DNA of 64,000 nt from Nonomuraea aurantiaca (GCF_020215705.1 NZ_JAIWNB010000001.1:1-64000), one strand, 5' to 3'. Positions 16,231-26,568 are shown, counted from the stretch's first letter. The notes: generated by a model not told the origin, from the sequence alone. Made by a program: numbers and translations.

Positions 16231-17178
16231 TCACGAGTTCGGGGTGGGCGTGGGGGTCGGGGTTGGGGTCTCGGAGATCGTCGGGGTCGGGTCGGGTGTC
16301 GGAGTGTCCGTGGGGGTTTCGGGCGGGGTCACGGTTTCGGTGGGTGTGGGGCAGGCGGTCGGGGTCCGCCAGGTCGGCGGGTTCATCCACGGCTGCTTCG
16401 ACTGCCACCAGCCGTGGCCGCGCCAGAAGTTCTTGGTGGGCCTGGACAGGTCGAAGACGTAAGCGGCCGTCGCCGTCACGGTTGGCGCCGCCGTCTCGGT
16501 GGGCGCCAATGTCGCCGTGACCGTGGGCGTCTCGGTCGGCGTCTCCGTGGGCGTGACTGTGGGCGTCTCGGTCGGTGTCTCTGTGGGGGTCGCTGTAGGG
16601 GTCTCGGTCGGTGTTTCGGTCGGTGTTTCGGTCGGTGTCTCTGTGGGTGTCTCGGTGGGGGGCGGGGTGCCCGTGTCGGTGTTGGCGGTGGCGGTCACCG
16701 ACACCCAGTCGCCCTCCTTGACCTTGCTGGTCCCACGGCGTCCGGCGATCGTGCGGGTGGACTCGCTGATCGCGTACACCTTCTCGAAGCCGTCCTGGCT
16801 CTTCACGGTGATGGAGTCCGCCGCGACGGCGGTCGCCTGCCCGGTCTGGGCGAGCAGCGTGACGATGCCGCAACCGTCCTTGGTCGCCACCGCGAACTCG
16901 CCGTGCATCGCGCCGACGAAGCCCCAAGGGCTCATCGGCGGCAATTCGGGCGCGGTGGGTGTCTCGGTCGGGGTCTCGGCGGGTGTCTCGCTGACCGTCG
17001 GCGTGGGAGTCGGCGTCTCCGCCGGCGTTCCCGACGCCGCCGCGGCCACTCCGATCCCGCTCGTCGCCATCACTGCGACGGTCGCGGCAACGATCAGCGG
17101 TCGTGGGACGCGCCTGCGCGGCTCGTCCGGTCCGATCGACAGGTCCTTGTTTGGGTGGTCAGAACTCGTTGGCGTCAC
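16231..17178 (-). CDS. Secreted or membrane-anchored protein with TPTE repeats around a DUF5666-like domain
   Basis: A 315-residue protein. The Arg-rich N-terminus is followed by a hydrophobic segment at about 27-49 (signal peptide or anchor). A first TPTE-rich linker follows. Then comes a compact domain (about 86-167) with GEFAVATKDG, ITVKSQDGFEKVY and KVKEGDWVSVTATA, resembling the beta-barrel DUF5666. A long block of TETPTETP repeats lies at about 173-230. A Trp-rich stretch and another Thr/Pro tail end the protein. The linkers look like wall-spanning or glycosylated spacers. The GTG start has GGAGG five bases upstream. Function unknown. Confidence 0.75.
   Translation of the reverse strand: MTPTSSDHPNKDLSIGPDEPRRRVPRPLIVAATVAVMATSGIGVAAAASGTPAETPTPTPTVSETPAETPTETPTAPELPPMSPWGFVGAMHGEFAVATKDGCGIVTLLAQTGQATAVAADSITVKSQDGFEKVYAISESTRTIAGRRGTSKVKEGDWVSVTATANTDTGTPPPTETPTETPTETPTETPTETPTATPTETPTETPTVTPTETPTETPTVTATLAPTETAAPTVTATAAYVFDLSRPTKNFWRGHGWWQSKQPWMNPPTWRTPTACPTPTETVTPPETPTDTPTPDPTPTISETPTPTPTPTPNS
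16495..16668. repeat. Tandem repeat encoding Thr-Pro-Thr-Glu units
   Basis: Imperfect tandem 6- and 12-base units (GTCTCGGTCGGT variants on the plus strand) give about fourteen TPTE/TPTV/TPTA units in the overlapping minus-strand gene. Shorter blocks of the same unit lie at about 16240-16340 and 16960-17025. Such tracts expand and contract by slippage. Confidence 0.8.
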
Positions 17179-17449
17179 TATGTCCTCCAGCTGAGTTGCT
17201 CCGATTCAATCTCCGCGGATCTAAACCGGGAGTAAGCCGGACGACAGTCACATAGGACGCGCGTTGCCATGCAGCACCGCTGGAAACGGAGAACCGGCAG
17301 GTGACGCCCGGTTTGGCGGTCCCTCTACCGAGATGCGGGCCAGTGCTCCCGTTTTTAGGCGAGATGGTGTGAGCCCCCGCGTGAGTGCCCTCTAGGGCGG
17401 GTCGGCAATGAGCCCGGGCCGCGCGGCCCGGGCTCATTGGGTCATTTGA
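17179..17449. other. Intergenic region: long leader of the TPTE-repeat gene plus a terminator
   Basis: About 220 bases precede the minus-strand gene at 17178 and contain several short inverted repeats (for example ACCGGGCG/CGCCCGGT-like segments near 17300-17320). This could be a structured 5' leader. I could not match it to a riboswitch family by eye. The right end holds the terminator of the peptidase gene. Confidence 0.4.
17407..17438 (-). terminator. Hairpin terminator of the M28 peptidase gene
   Basis: Perfect 16-base self-complementary arms (AATGAGCCCGGGCCGC and its complement) start 12 bases after the stop codon of the minus-strand peptidase gene. There is no T-run, as is usual for actinomycete terminators. 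Confidence 0.75.
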
Positions 17450-18982
<1,533 letters not shown>

Positions 18983-19116
18983 TCAGGTCGCTATCCCGGT
19001 CTGGGATGTGTGGCAGGCGCGGACAGCCCCGTAAACAGCCGCGCTGCCTGAACGTAACCAGCAGCCTTGATCCTGAGAAGACCCATTTGTCGCAGCTGTC
19101 CACAATGAGGACGGCC

Positions 19117-20127
19117 TCAGGCCCTTACGGTGAGGACGGTGCGGGCCTGGCCGCCGTTCCGGCAGTAGACGATCACCGGGTACGTACCTGCTCGGGCCGT
19201 TCTGAACGACGGTGTCCAGGCGGCGGTCGGTGCCGGAGCGAACGCCTGGCGCGGGCTGAAGGCGCCGGAGGCCACGCCGCGCACCTTGGACCCACCGCAC
19301 ACCGCCGTGACCGTCACCTGCCCGCCCACCCTGACCGAGGCGGGACTGATCCCGGCACCCGCGTTGATCGCCGACAGGGCGATGCCGCCCGGCTGCTGCG
19401 CCGGAGGAGCGCTGGTCGGCCGCGTGGTGGGCTTGCTGGTCGGCGCAGCGGTCGGGGCGGTGGTCGGGCTGGTCGTCGGGGTGGTCGTGCCGCCACCGAA
19501 GGTCACGTCCGAGCAGGAGTAGAACGCCTCGGGGCTGTCGCTGCGCTGCCAGATGCTGTAGATCAGGTGGCGCCCTTGCTTGGCGGGCAGCTTGCCCTGG
19601 AGGGTGTAGGCGCCGTCCGCCAGCGCGGGGTCCCGCTGGGTGAGGAACGGCTTCGACTCCAGGTCCGACCACTTGAGCGGCTTGGACGGGTCATAGCCGT
19701 CCTTGGTGACGTACAGCTCGAAAGAGCCCTTGTGCGGAGCGGTCGCCCGGTAGCGGAAGGTGAACGCGGCGCCGCTCGGCATGCCGGTGGCGGGCCAGTC
19801 GGCGCGTACCTGGTCGAAGCCGCGGTACTTGTCGCGGCCCGCGCTGCACAGCTTGCCGTCCGGGATGAGCTCGCGGTGCCTGCCGGCGGCGTTCGCCAGG
19901 TTGACCTCGTTCCAGTCGTAGAGCGGCTGGGTGCCGCCGAGTTCCACGGCCTTCTTGCAGGCGGCGGACTTGGGGCTCTCCGGGTTCTCGCTGAAGCAGA
20001 CCAGGGTCCGGCTGGGCGGGTTGTTCATGGTGCCGTGGGCGCTGGCGGCACCGGGCGCGACGGCCAGAACGAGCAGCGTGGGAACGGTCAGGGTGGCGGC
20101 GGCGAGCGCCTTGCGCTTGATCTGCAT
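19117..20127 (-). CDS. Lytic polysaccharide monooxygenase, AA10 family
   Basis: A 336-residue secreted copper enzyme that oxidatively cleaves chitin or cellulose. The signal peptide ends ...GAASA, making His31 the mature N-terminus (HGTMNNPPSR); it forms the copper histidine brace with His132 (ATAPHKGSFELYV). The catalytic domain runs to about residue 213 and is followed by a Thr/Pro linker (TTTPTTSPTTAP) and an Ig-like C-terminal domain of about 85 residues in place of a typical carbohydrate-binding module. A GTG three codons upstream (20136) is an alternative start; neither has a good ribosome site. It lies 41 bases downstream of the histidine kinase gene on the same strand and may be co-transcribed with it. 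Confidence 0.92.
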   Translation of the reverse strand: MQIKRKALAAATLTVPTLLVLAVAPGAASAHGTMNNPPSRTLVCFSENPESPKSAACKKAVELGGTQPLYDWNEVNLANAAGRHRELIPDGKLCSAGRDKYRGFDQVRADWPATGMPSGAAFTFRYRATAPHKGSFELYVTKDGYDPSKPLKWSDLESKPFLTQRDPALADGAYTLQGKLPAKQGRHLIYSIWQRSDSPEAFYSCSDVTFGGGTTTPTTSPTTAPTAAPTSKPTTRPTSAPPAQQPGGIALSAINAGAGISPASVRVGGQVTVTAVCGGSKVRGVASGAFSPRQAFAPAPTAAWTPSFRTARAGTYPVIVYCRNGGQARTVLTVRA

Positions 20128-20168
20128 GTAGATCACGTTGAGGCATGAAAGGGGGCGAAAAATGCCCT

Positions 20169-21470
20169 TTAAAGCGCTCTTAAGGCTGACTTAGGTGCCT
20201 TTTCAGTGCGGCGGATCCAGACCTGCACCTGCGCCCCGCCGAGCGACGAGCGGTCCAGCCGGAGTGACCCGCCGGACGACTCCGCCAGCCGGCGGGCGAT
20301 GTCCAGGCCGAGCCCGGTCGAGCCGGCGCCGCTGGTGCCCCGCTCCAACGCCGCCTCCGGATCCGCGATGCCGGGACCGGCGTCGGAGACCAGGATGCCG
20401 ACCGTGTCCTTGCCCTCGTGCAAGGACACGCTGAACGCGGTGCCCTCGGCCGTGTGCCGGAACACGTTGCCCAGCAGCGCGTCGACCGCCGCCGTCAGCT
20501 CGGTCGCGGGCACCGGCACCCGTACCGGCAGCGTCGCGCCGATGAGCTGCCACGGCCGCTGCTGGTCCTCCGCCAGCGCCGCCCAGAACGTCAGCCGGTC
20601 GCGCAGCACCTCCGCCGCGTCGCAGACCCGGTCGGCGCGTGACGGGCGCCTGGCCGCGGAGATGATCGTGTCCACCTCGACCTCCAGCCGGGCCAGCGCC
20701 TGCCTGCTCGGCTCGGCCTGCGTCCCGAGCTGGTCGAGGCTGAGCCGGAGCGCGGTGAGCGGCGTACGCAGGCGGTGTGACAGGTCGGCGGCCAGCTCGC
20801 GTTCGGCGGCGAGCAGGTGAGTGACCCGGTTGGCCATCGCGTTGAACGCCGTGGCCGCCGCGACCAGCTCCGGCGGCCCCTCGGGATAGATGCGCTCGCT
20901 CAGGTCGCCCGCGCCCAGCGCGGTGGCCGCCGAACCGAGCCGGCGGGCCGAGCGGACCACGCGAGCGCCCAGCCGGTCGCCGACGAGCACCGAGCCGAGC
21001 ACGAGCACCACGGCCACACCGGTCAGCACCGCCCACGACGTGCCGACTCCCCGGTTCAGGTCGTCGGCCGGCACGAAGACCTCGATCACCGCGCCTCGGT
21101 CACCGTCCAGCGCGACCGGCCGGAGCAGCACCTGGCCCGCCGGCAGCTCGACGGTGTCGGCCCTGGTCTGCGCCGCCGCCCGCGCCACGTCGGCGGCCGG
21201 GGCGCGGGAGGTGCCCGTGGTCGGGCCGCCGTTGACGTGGATGGCCAGCAGGCCGCGCCGGCCCGCCTCGGTACGCGCCATCGCGTGGGCGAGGTCGTCT
21301 GTTCTGGTCGTCAAGGCCAGCACCGGGACCAGCGCCGACGCCTGACGTTCGGCGCCGGAGACCGCCCTGCTCTGGGCCGTCTCCTTGACGATCAGAGCGA
21401 GCGGCACCAGGAAGGCCAGCGCCACCATCGAGGTGACGGCGACCATCAGCACGGCCAGCGCCCGCCTCAT
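20169..21470 (-). CDS. Two-component sensor histidine kinase
   Basis: A 433-residue membrane kinase. Helices at about 5-27 and 146-164 flank a roughly 115-residue extracellular sensor domain. A HAMP linker follows, then the phosphoacceptor His232 in DLSHRLRTPL. The ATP-binding domain has an N-box-like GNVFRHTAEG, DAGPGIAD and TGLGLDIARRLAESSGG. The start codon overlaps the stop of the response regulator gene by 4 bases, so the two form a cognate pair. The neighbouring LPMO gene is a possible target, which is inference from position only. Confidence 0.93.
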   Translation of the reverse strand: MRRALAVLMVAVTSMVALAFLVPLALIVKETAQSRAVSGAERQASALVPVLALTTRTDDLAHAMARTEAGRRGLLAIHVNGGPTTGTSRAPAADVARAAAQTRADTVELPAGQVLLRPVALDGDRGAVIEVFVPADDLNRGVGTSWAVLTGVAVVLVLGSVLVGDRLGARVVRSARRLGSAATALGAGDLSERIYPEGPPELVAAATAFNAMANRVTHLLAAERELAADLSHRLRTPLTALRLSLDQLGTQAEPSRQALARLEVEVDTIISAARRPSRADRVCDAAEVLRDRLTFWAALAEDQQRPWQLIGATLPVRVPVPATELTAAVDALLGNVFRHTAEGTAFSVSLHEGKDTVGILVSDAGPGIADPEAALERGTSGAGSTGLGLDIARRLAESSGGSLRLDRSSLGGAQVQVWIRRTEKAPKSALRAL

Positions 21471-22144
21471 CGGGGCGCTGACAGCATGAAGCCGACGCCC
21501 CGGACGGTATGCAGGTAGCGGGGGTTCGAGGCGCTTTCGCCGAGCTTGCGGCGTAACCAGGACAGGTGAACGTCGATGGTCTGGTCGTCCCCGTACGCCT
21601 GGTGCCAGACCTCGGTCAGCAGTTCCTTGCGGGTGACGACCCGGTCCGCCCGCGTGGCGAGGTAGGCGAGCAGGTCGAACTCGCGCCGGGTCAGCGTGAG
21701 CGGCCCGCCGTCCAGCGCCGCCGCCCGCCGGTTGGCGTCGACCACCAGCCCGCCGACGCGCAGCACCTGTGGCGGCGGCGCGGACCTGGCCCGGCGCAGT
21801 ACGGCGTCCAGCCGGGCACCCAGGTGGTCACCGGAGAACGGCTTGACCAGGTAGTCGTCGGCGCCGGCGTCCAGCAGCCTGACGATCTCGGCCTCGTCGT
21901 CGCGGGCCGTGGCCACGATGACCGGTACGTCGGAGATGCCGCGCACCATCTTCAGCGCCTCCGAGCCGTCGAGGTCGGGCAGGCCGAGGTCGAGGATGAC
22001 GGCGTCCGGCGGGTTCTGCGAGATCTCCCGGAGCGCGTCCAGGGCGCAGCCCGCGCTGCGCACCGCGTGCTGCCGGCCGGCCAGCTCGCGGATGATCGCC
22101 GACCGGACGAATTCATCGTCTTCCACTACGAGAACCGTCGCCAT
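21467..22144 (-). CDS. OmpR/PhoB-family response regulator
   Basis: A 225-residue regulator. The receiver domain has the acidic pair EDD (8-10), phosphorylation site Asp52 in VILDLGLPDLDG and the Lys of VKPFSGD. The winged-helix effector domain contains LTRREFDLLAYLATRADRVV and ends HTVRGVGFML. The ATG at 22144 was chosen because the receiver strand begins immediately after it; a TTG three codons upstream is the alternative. Co-transcribed with the kinase gene that follows. Confidence 0.93.
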   Translation of the reverse strand: MATVLVVEDDEFVRSAIIRELAGRQHAVRSAGCALDALREISQNPPDAVILDLGLPDLDGSEALKMVRGISDVPVIVATARDDEAEIVRLLDAGADDYLVKPFSGDHLGARLDAVLRRARSAPPPQVLRVGGLVVDANRRAAALDGGPLTLTRREFDLLAYLATRADRVVTRKELLTEVWHQAYGDDQTIDVHLSWLRRKLGESASNPRYLHTVRGVGFMLSAPR

Positions 22145-22171
22145 GCGCACCAACCGTCCATAATTCGTCCC

Positions 22172-22693
22172 ATGCGTCGAGCCCTTGGATACATCGTGGT
22201 CTGGTGTGGAGCCACCGTGATCGCGGTCTCAGTGTCGTGGTTCGGCGTGCGCGGTGTCTTGCGTACCGAGTTCGTGGACGATGTCCAGGTTGAGCCGTTC
22301 CTGGCGCAGGCGGTCGCGGACGGCGACCGTACACCCACCACTCCCGCCACTCCCACCAGTCCCACCACTCCCGCCAGGACGCCCACTCCCACGAAGACGC
22401 CCACCCCCACCAGGACTCCCGCTCCCACCAAACCCGCAGTGCGGAAGACGCAGGCACCCGCACCCGCCAGGACGCCGAAGAACCTGCGGGTGGTGTCGGT
22501 GAAGGGCGGCGAGGTGGCGTTCACGCTTGGGCCCGACGGTTGCCGCCTGGTGTCGGCCACTCCCAGGAGCGGCTACTCCACCAAGGTCGCCAGGAACACC
22601 GGCTGGATCAGGGTGGACCTGGTCAAGGGCGAGCACGGCTCGGGGGTGTGGTGCATCAGCGGCGAGCAGCGCACCGACACCTGGGAGTACTGA
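22172..22693 (+). CDS. Membrane-anchored protein with Thr/Pro-rich spacer
   Basis: A 173-residue protein. A single N-terminal helix at about 5-25 is followed by a TPT/PTP-rich spacer (about 51-95). A compact C-terminal domain of about 75 residues carries two cysteines (PDGCRLVSA and GVWCISGE) that could form a disulfide outside the cell. It is divergent from the response regulator with only 27 bases between the start codons, so the two probably share a control region and may act in the same signalling pathway. Family not recognised. Confidence 0.7.
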   Translation: MRRALGYIVVWCGATVIAVSVSWFGVRGVLRTEFVDDVQVEPFLAQAVADGDRTPTTPATPTSPTTPARTPTPTKTPTPTRTPAPTKPAVRKTQAPAPARTPKNLRVVSVKGGEVAFTLGPDGCRLVSATPRSGYSTKVARNTGWIRVDLVKGEHGSGVWCISGEQRTDTWEY

Positions 22694-22778
22694 TGGGGGC
22701 TCACTACTACGGACGGAGTAGCCGAGCCATCGCCGTACAGCCGATTCCCAGCGCCGCCCCAGGTGCGAACGTGACGGC

Positions 22779-23159
22779 ATGGACGCACTGCGGAAAGCGC
22801 TGGGAGCCCTCTCGGCGGTCTACGCGCTGATCTTCTTCTGCGCGGCGCTGCTGCACACCGGGCTCCCGCTCGGCCCGCTGCGCCAGCCCGCGATCGTGCC
22901 GGCGACGATCGTGGAGACGCTCTGCGGCCTGGCCATGCTCGTCGGCGCCCACGGCGCGCTGAGCCGACGGCCGTGGGCGTGGGAGGGCTTGTTCCACACC
23001 CACGCGGGCGCGCTGGCCGGGGTGCTGATGGGGATACTCGCGATGGCGTTCGGTGCGGCCGAGACGACCGGGCTGAACACCTGGTATCACCGCACGATGG
23101 CGGCGCTGCTGATCGCGGGCCTGGCCGCCGCCGGCTACGTGTCGAGGGTACGCAGGTAG
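22779..23159 (+). CDS. Four-helix membrane protein
   Basis: A 126-residue protein with hydrophobic segments at about 5-26, 39-60, 73-92 and 104-122. It contains HTGLPLGPL and NTWYHRTMA, suggesting a DoxX-like or DUF4383-like small membrane protein, but no family is certain. Its C-terminal 25 bases overlap the convergent DUF523 gene. The 85-base gap before it contains nothing recognisable. Confidence 0.65.
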   Translation: MDALRKALGALSAVYALIFFCAALLHTGLPLGPLRQPAIVPATIVETLCGLAMLVGAHGALSRRPWAWEGLFHTHAGALAGVLMGILAMAFGAAETTGLNTWYHRTMAALLIAGLAAAGYVSRVRR

Positions 23160-23629
23160 GCGTCGGCCTCGGCGACATGGTCCTCGGTGAAGACGCGGAT
23201 CCCGTTGAGCTCCAGCAGTGCCGTGGTGACGCCCTGTCCGGGCGTGCGGCGGCCCCGGAACGTGCCGTCGTAGACGGTCAGCGCGCCGCACGATGGGCTG
23301 CCCTCTTTCAGCACCGCCACCCGGATGCCGAAGGAGCGGGCTACGGCGAGCGCCGACTGCGCGCCCGCCAGGAACTCGGCCGTGACGTCGGACCCCTCGG
23401 CGGTGAGCACGCGGGCGGCTCCCGACAGCACGGCCGCGCCGCTCACCCCGCCCTCGATCTCGGCGGCCGGGCGGGGGGTCGGCAGCCCGCCCTCCACCTC
23501 GGGGCAGAACGGCACCAAGCGGCCCTCCTCGCGCCAGGCGGCGAGTCGCGCGTCGGCGCTGGTCTTGGCGCCGCCGTCGTAGCGCACCCGCCGGCCCATC
23601 AGGCAGGCGCTGACGAGGACTCTCTCCAT
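23135..23629 (-). CDS. DUF523 family protein
   Basis: A 164-residue cytoplasmic protein with the DUF523 hallmarks: VLVSACLMGRRVRYDGG at the N-terminus, PFCPEVEGGLPTPRPAAEI, LKEGSPSCG and the final YDGTF. The conserved cysteines (SACL, FCPE, PSCG) suggest metal or thiol chemistry, but the reaction is not established. Length is normal. It overlaps the convergent membrane-protein gene by 25 bases. Confidence 0.88.
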   Translation of the reverse strand: MERVLVSACLMGRRVRYDGGAKTSADARLAAWREEGRLVPFCPEVEGGLPTPRPAAEIEGGVSGAAVLSGAARVLTAEGSDVTAEFLAGAQSALAVARSFGIRVAVLKEGSPSCGALTVYDGTFRGRRTPGQGVTTALLELNGIRVFTEDHVAEADAYLRTLDT

Positions 23630-23739
23630 ACCGACGATTCTAGGAGCGCGGTCGGCATGGTCAGGGGCGCCGACGACAGGCCGCGACTGGCCGCCGGACG
23701 GAATCGAGGGCGGCCTACCCGGGCGATAGCCTTTTCCCG

Positions 23740-24102
23740 ATGAACACCACCGTCGCCACGATCGTGATCGTCGGCTCGCTGCTGCTCGCCCTGGCGAGCC
23801 TGATCGCCGCGATCCGCAACCGGTCCATGGGCATGATCCTGCTGGTCGGGTTCGCCGTGCTGGAGGTGGCGGTGCTGGTCCAGGCGGGCATCGTGATCGC
23901 CGCCGTGGTCGGCGGCCAGGGCCCCGCCGAGAAGGGCACGCTCTACGGCTACCTCGCCGGGCAGGCGGTCATCCCGCCCGCGGGCGTCTTCCTCGCGCTG
24001 GCCGAGCGGAGCCGGTGGGGGCCGGCGATCCTGGTCGTGGCCGGGTTCGCGATCGCGGTGATGACGGGCCGGCTGCTGCAGATCTGGCAGGGCTTCCCGT
24101 GA
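23740..24102 (+). CDS. Small four-helix membrane protein
   Basis: A 120-residue protein composed almost wholly of hydrophobic segments at about 5-25, 32-55, 67-85 and 91-109. It is probably an integral membrane protein of unknown function. The stop overlaps the GTG of the next small membrane-protein gene (GTGA), so the pair is translationally coupled and may form a complex. Confidence 0.7.
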   Translation: MNTTVATIVIVGSLLLALASLIAAIRNRSMGMILLVGFAVLEVAVLVQAGIVIAAVVGGQGPAEKGTLYGYLAGQAVIPPAGVFLALAERSRWGPAILVVAGFAIAVMTGRLLQIWQGFP

Positions 24103-24479
24103 GCGGGCCGGCGATCGGCAGCGGGCCGGGCCGGGCGCTCGTCGCCGTCTACGGGCTCTTCGCGCTCGCCGCGGGCGCGCGGGCCACGGTGCAGATTCTC
24201 ACCCGGTTCGGCGAGGCGCCGCTCGCCTACACGCTGTCGGCGCTCGCCGCGCTGGTCTACATCCTGCTCACCGTCGCGCTGGCCCGTGGGGCGCGTACCC
24301 TCGCGCTGGCGGCGCTGGGTGTCGAGCTGGCGGGCGTGCTGCTCATCGGCACGGCCAGCGTCCTCGATCCGGCCGCTTTCCCGGAGGCCACCGTCTGGTC
24401 GGTCTATGGGAAGGGGTACCTGTTCGTCCCGCTGATACTGCCGTTCGTCGGCCTCTACTGGTTGCTGCGCAGGCGTTAG
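24099..24479 (+). CDS. Small four-helix membrane protein coupled to the preceding gene
   Basis: A 126-residue protein with helices at about 11-30, 42-60, 66-88 and 104-122, ending in LLRRR. The GTG at 24099 lies in the stop codon of the upstream gene. The sequence VYGLFALAAGARATVQI with a later SVYGKGYLFVPLI is not linked to a family I can name. It is coupled with and probably partners the preceding small membrane protein. Confidence 0.7.
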   Translation: MSGPAIGSGPGRALVAVYGLFALAAGARATVQILTRFGEAPLAYTLSALAALVYILLTVALARGARTLALAALGVELAGVLLIGTASVLDPAAFPEATVWSVYGKGYLFVPLILPFVGLYWLLRRR

Positions 24480-24509
24480 CGAGCCGGGGGCTCGGGCAGG
24501 GGCCCCCAC

Positions 24510-25196
24510 ATGAGCACGATCGAGCACTCCGTAGATGTCCAGGTCCCCGTCAGGGTGGCATACAACCAATGGACGCAGTTCGAGAGCTTCCCCGAGTTCA
24601 TGGAGGGTGTCGAATCAGTCAAACAACTCAGCGACACACGTACGGCCTGGGTCACCGAGATCGCGGGAGTCAAGCGCGAGTTCGAGGCCGAGATCACCGA
24701 GCAGCACCCGGACGAGCGGATCGCCTGGCGGTCGGTCGACCGGCCGCACCAGGCGGGCGTGGTGACCTTCCACCACCTCGACCCGAACACGACCAAGGTC
24801 ACGCTCCAGATGGAGTACGACCCCGAGGGGTTCGTAGAGACGGTCGGTGACTGGCTGCAGATCGTCCGCCTGCGCATCAGGAACGACATGGAACGCTTCA
24901 AGTCGTTCATCGAGTCGCGCGGCGGCGAGACCGGCGGCTGGCGCGGCGACGTGCCCGGCCCGCACCAGAGCGGCTCCGGCTACGACGCCGGCGACCAGCC
25001 GGTACCGCCCGTGACCGGGGACCGCCCGACGCCGCCCGGCGGTGGCGATCGGCCGATGCCGCCCGGCACCATCGGCGGTGGCGGCGAGTTCCCCGGCGGC
25101 GCCACGCTGCCGCCGCCCGGCCCCGTGCCCAGCCCGCCGCCCGGCCCGGTGCCGCCGCGTGACGAGCCGCCGCAGGAGCCGCGCCCCATCCTGTGA
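24510..25196 (+). CDS. SRPBCC (START-like) family protein with Pro/Gly-rich tail
   Basis: A 228-residue protein. Residues 1-145 form a polyketide cyclase/dehydrase-like SRPBCC fold (SIEHSVDVQVPVRVAYNQWT, FPEFMEGVESV, RIAWRSVD), normally a hydrophobic ligand-binding cavity. The last 70 residues are a low-complexity Pro/Gly/Asp tail (PPGGGDRPMPPG). Stress-associated actinomycete relatives have the same plan. It follows the two membrane genes on the same strand and is closed by a terminator. Confidence 0.85.
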   Translation: MSTIEHSVDVQVPVRVAYNQWTQFESFPEFMEGVESVKQLSDTRTAWVTEIAGVKREFEAEITEQHPDERIAWRSVDRPHQAGVVTFHHLDPNTTKVTLQMEYDPEGFVETVGDWLQIVRLRIRNDMERFKSFIESRGGETGGWRGDVPGPHQSGSGYDAGDQPVPPVTGDRPTPPGGGDRPMPPGTIGGGGEFPGGATLPPPGPVPSPPPGPVPPRDEPPQEPRPIL

Positions 25197-25208
25197 TGGC
25201 TTCACCGC

Positions 25209-25235
25209 AACCCCCCGGGTGTTCTCGGGGGGTTT
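25209..25235 (+). terminator. Intrinsic terminator after the SRPBCC gene
   Basis: A 9-base perfect stem (AACCCCCCG/CGGGGGGTT) with an 8-base loop, 12 bases after the stop codon, running into TTTG. Confidence 0.85.
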
Positions 25236-25320
25236 GCCATGTCTAGGAATAAATGCGGGTTTCGGGCCTGTTAACATGGCGATTCATCCCATGACTTGAT
25301 GAGTGGAGGACCGTCCCCGC

Positions 25321-26568
25321 ATGAGCGTGCTCGCCCAAGAGACCGACCAAGAGTCCAAAGGCAGATCCCTTGTCTGGCTCCTCGTGCTGGGAATCGTCCT
25401 CGCGGCGCTCAACCTGCGTACCGCGGTCACCAGCGTGGGCCCGCTGCTCGACCGGCTCGCCGGCGCGCTCGGCATGTCGAGCGTCGGCACCGGCCTGCTC
25501 ACCACGCTACCCGTGCTGGCCTTCGCGACGGTCGGCGCGGTCACGCCCACGCTGGCCAGGCGCGTCGGCGAGCACCGGCTGCTGCTGCTCGCGCTCGTCA
25601 CGCTCGGCGTGGGCCTGCTCGTGCGCTCGCTGGTCGGCTCCGCGCCGGTCTTCCTGCTGAGCAGCGCGGTCGCGCTGTCGGGCGGGGCCGTCGGCAACGT
25701 GCTCATCCCGACGCTGATCAAGCGTCACTTCCCGGCCCGTACCGGGATCATGACCACCGTCTACACCGTGGCGCTGGCCGTCGGCACCATGCTCGCCGCC
25801 GCGGCCACCGTACCGATCGAGCGCGCGTCAGGTGACTGGCACATCGCGCTCGGCGTGTGGGCGGCCCTGGCCGCCGTCGCCGTCATTCCGTGGCTTGCGC
25901 TCCTGCGCAGTGAGCCGGAGCGGCGCATCGACCAGGAGGACGCGGGCATCCGCCGGCTCGTCAGGAGCAAGCTGGCCTGGATGGTCGCGATCTACTTCGG
26001 CACCCAGTCCATGATCGCTTACATCATGTTCGGCTGGCTCGCCACCATCCTCACCGACGGCGGCTACACCACCGGCCAGGCCGGGCTCCTGCTCGGCGTG
26101 TTCACCGCGTTGAGCATCCCGGTCTCGATCCTGGTGCCCGTCATCGCCTCCCGCTTCCGCGACCAGCGGCCGGTGGTCGTCGGGCTCGTCGCCTGCTACG
26201 CCATCGGGTTCGCCGGGCTGTGGCTCGCGCCGATCTCGACGGCGGCGGTCTGGGTGACGTTCGTGGCGATCGGCATGGGGTCCTTCCCGCTGGCGCTGAT
26301 GATGCTCGCCCTGCGCACGCGTACGCCGGAGACCACCGCCGCGCTGTCGGCGTTCGGGCAGAGCGCCGGCTACCTGATCGCGGGTGCGGGGCCGCTGCTC
26401 GTGGGGGTGCTGCACCAGATGACCGGTGGGTGGACGCTGCCGTACGCGCTGATGTTCGCGGTGCTGGTCGTGCAGCTTCTCACCGGGCTGTACGCGGGAC
26501 GCGACCGGTATCTCGAAGACGAGTCCCAGTCGGTGGACAAGCCCGTCCCTGCCAGAATGGGCGGATGA
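25321..26568 (+). CDS. MFS transporter, CynX/NimT-like
   Basis: A 415-residue transporter with twelve predicted helices. NLRTAVTSVGPLL in helix 1 and LARRVGEHRLLLLAL after helix 2 are typical of the cyanate/nitroimidazole (CynX/NimT/YycB) subgroup of the major facilitator superfamily. It probably exports or imports a small anion or drug; the substrate is unknown. The ATG at 25321 has GGAGGA upstream. The stop overlaps the ATG of the alanyl-tRNA editing gene (ATGA). Confidence 0.9.
   Translation: MSVLAQETDQESKGRSLVWLLVLGIVLAALNLRTAVTSVGPLLDRLAGALGMSSVGTGLLTTLPVLAFATVGAVTPTLARRVGEHRLLLLALVTLGVGLLVRSLVGSAPVFLLSSAVALSGGAVGNVLIPTLIKRHFPARTGIMTTVYTVALAVGTMLAAAATVPIERASGDWHIALGVWAALAAVAVIPWLALLRSEPERRIDQEDAGIRRLVRSKLAWMVAIYFGTQSMIAYIMFGWLATILTDGGYTTGQAGLLLGVFTALSIPVSILVPVIASRFRDQRPVVVGLVACYAIGFAGLWLAPISTAAVWVTFVAIGMGSFPLALMMLALRTRTPETTAALSAFGQSAGYLIAGAGPLLVGVLHQMTGGWTLPYALMFAVLVVQLLTGLYAGRDRYLEDESQSVDKPVPARMGG

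Noticed and set aside
13911..16520. Very long plus-strand open frame (869 codons) opposite NhaA-DsbA and the TPTE-repeat gene
   Set aside because: It is the GC-frame shadow of two convincing minus-strand genes; its translation is Arg/Gln/Pro-rich with no family signature.
16495..16668. Short tandem repeat considered as a CRISPR array
   Set aside because: Units are 6-12 bases without spacers and encode Thr/Pro/Glu repeats in frame; no cas genes nearby.
17179..17400. Riboswitch (c-di-AMP/ydaO type) in the leader of the TPTE-repeat gene
   Set aside because: Long leader with some stems, but the conserved core of the riboswitch could not be matched by eye; a covariance-model search would decide.
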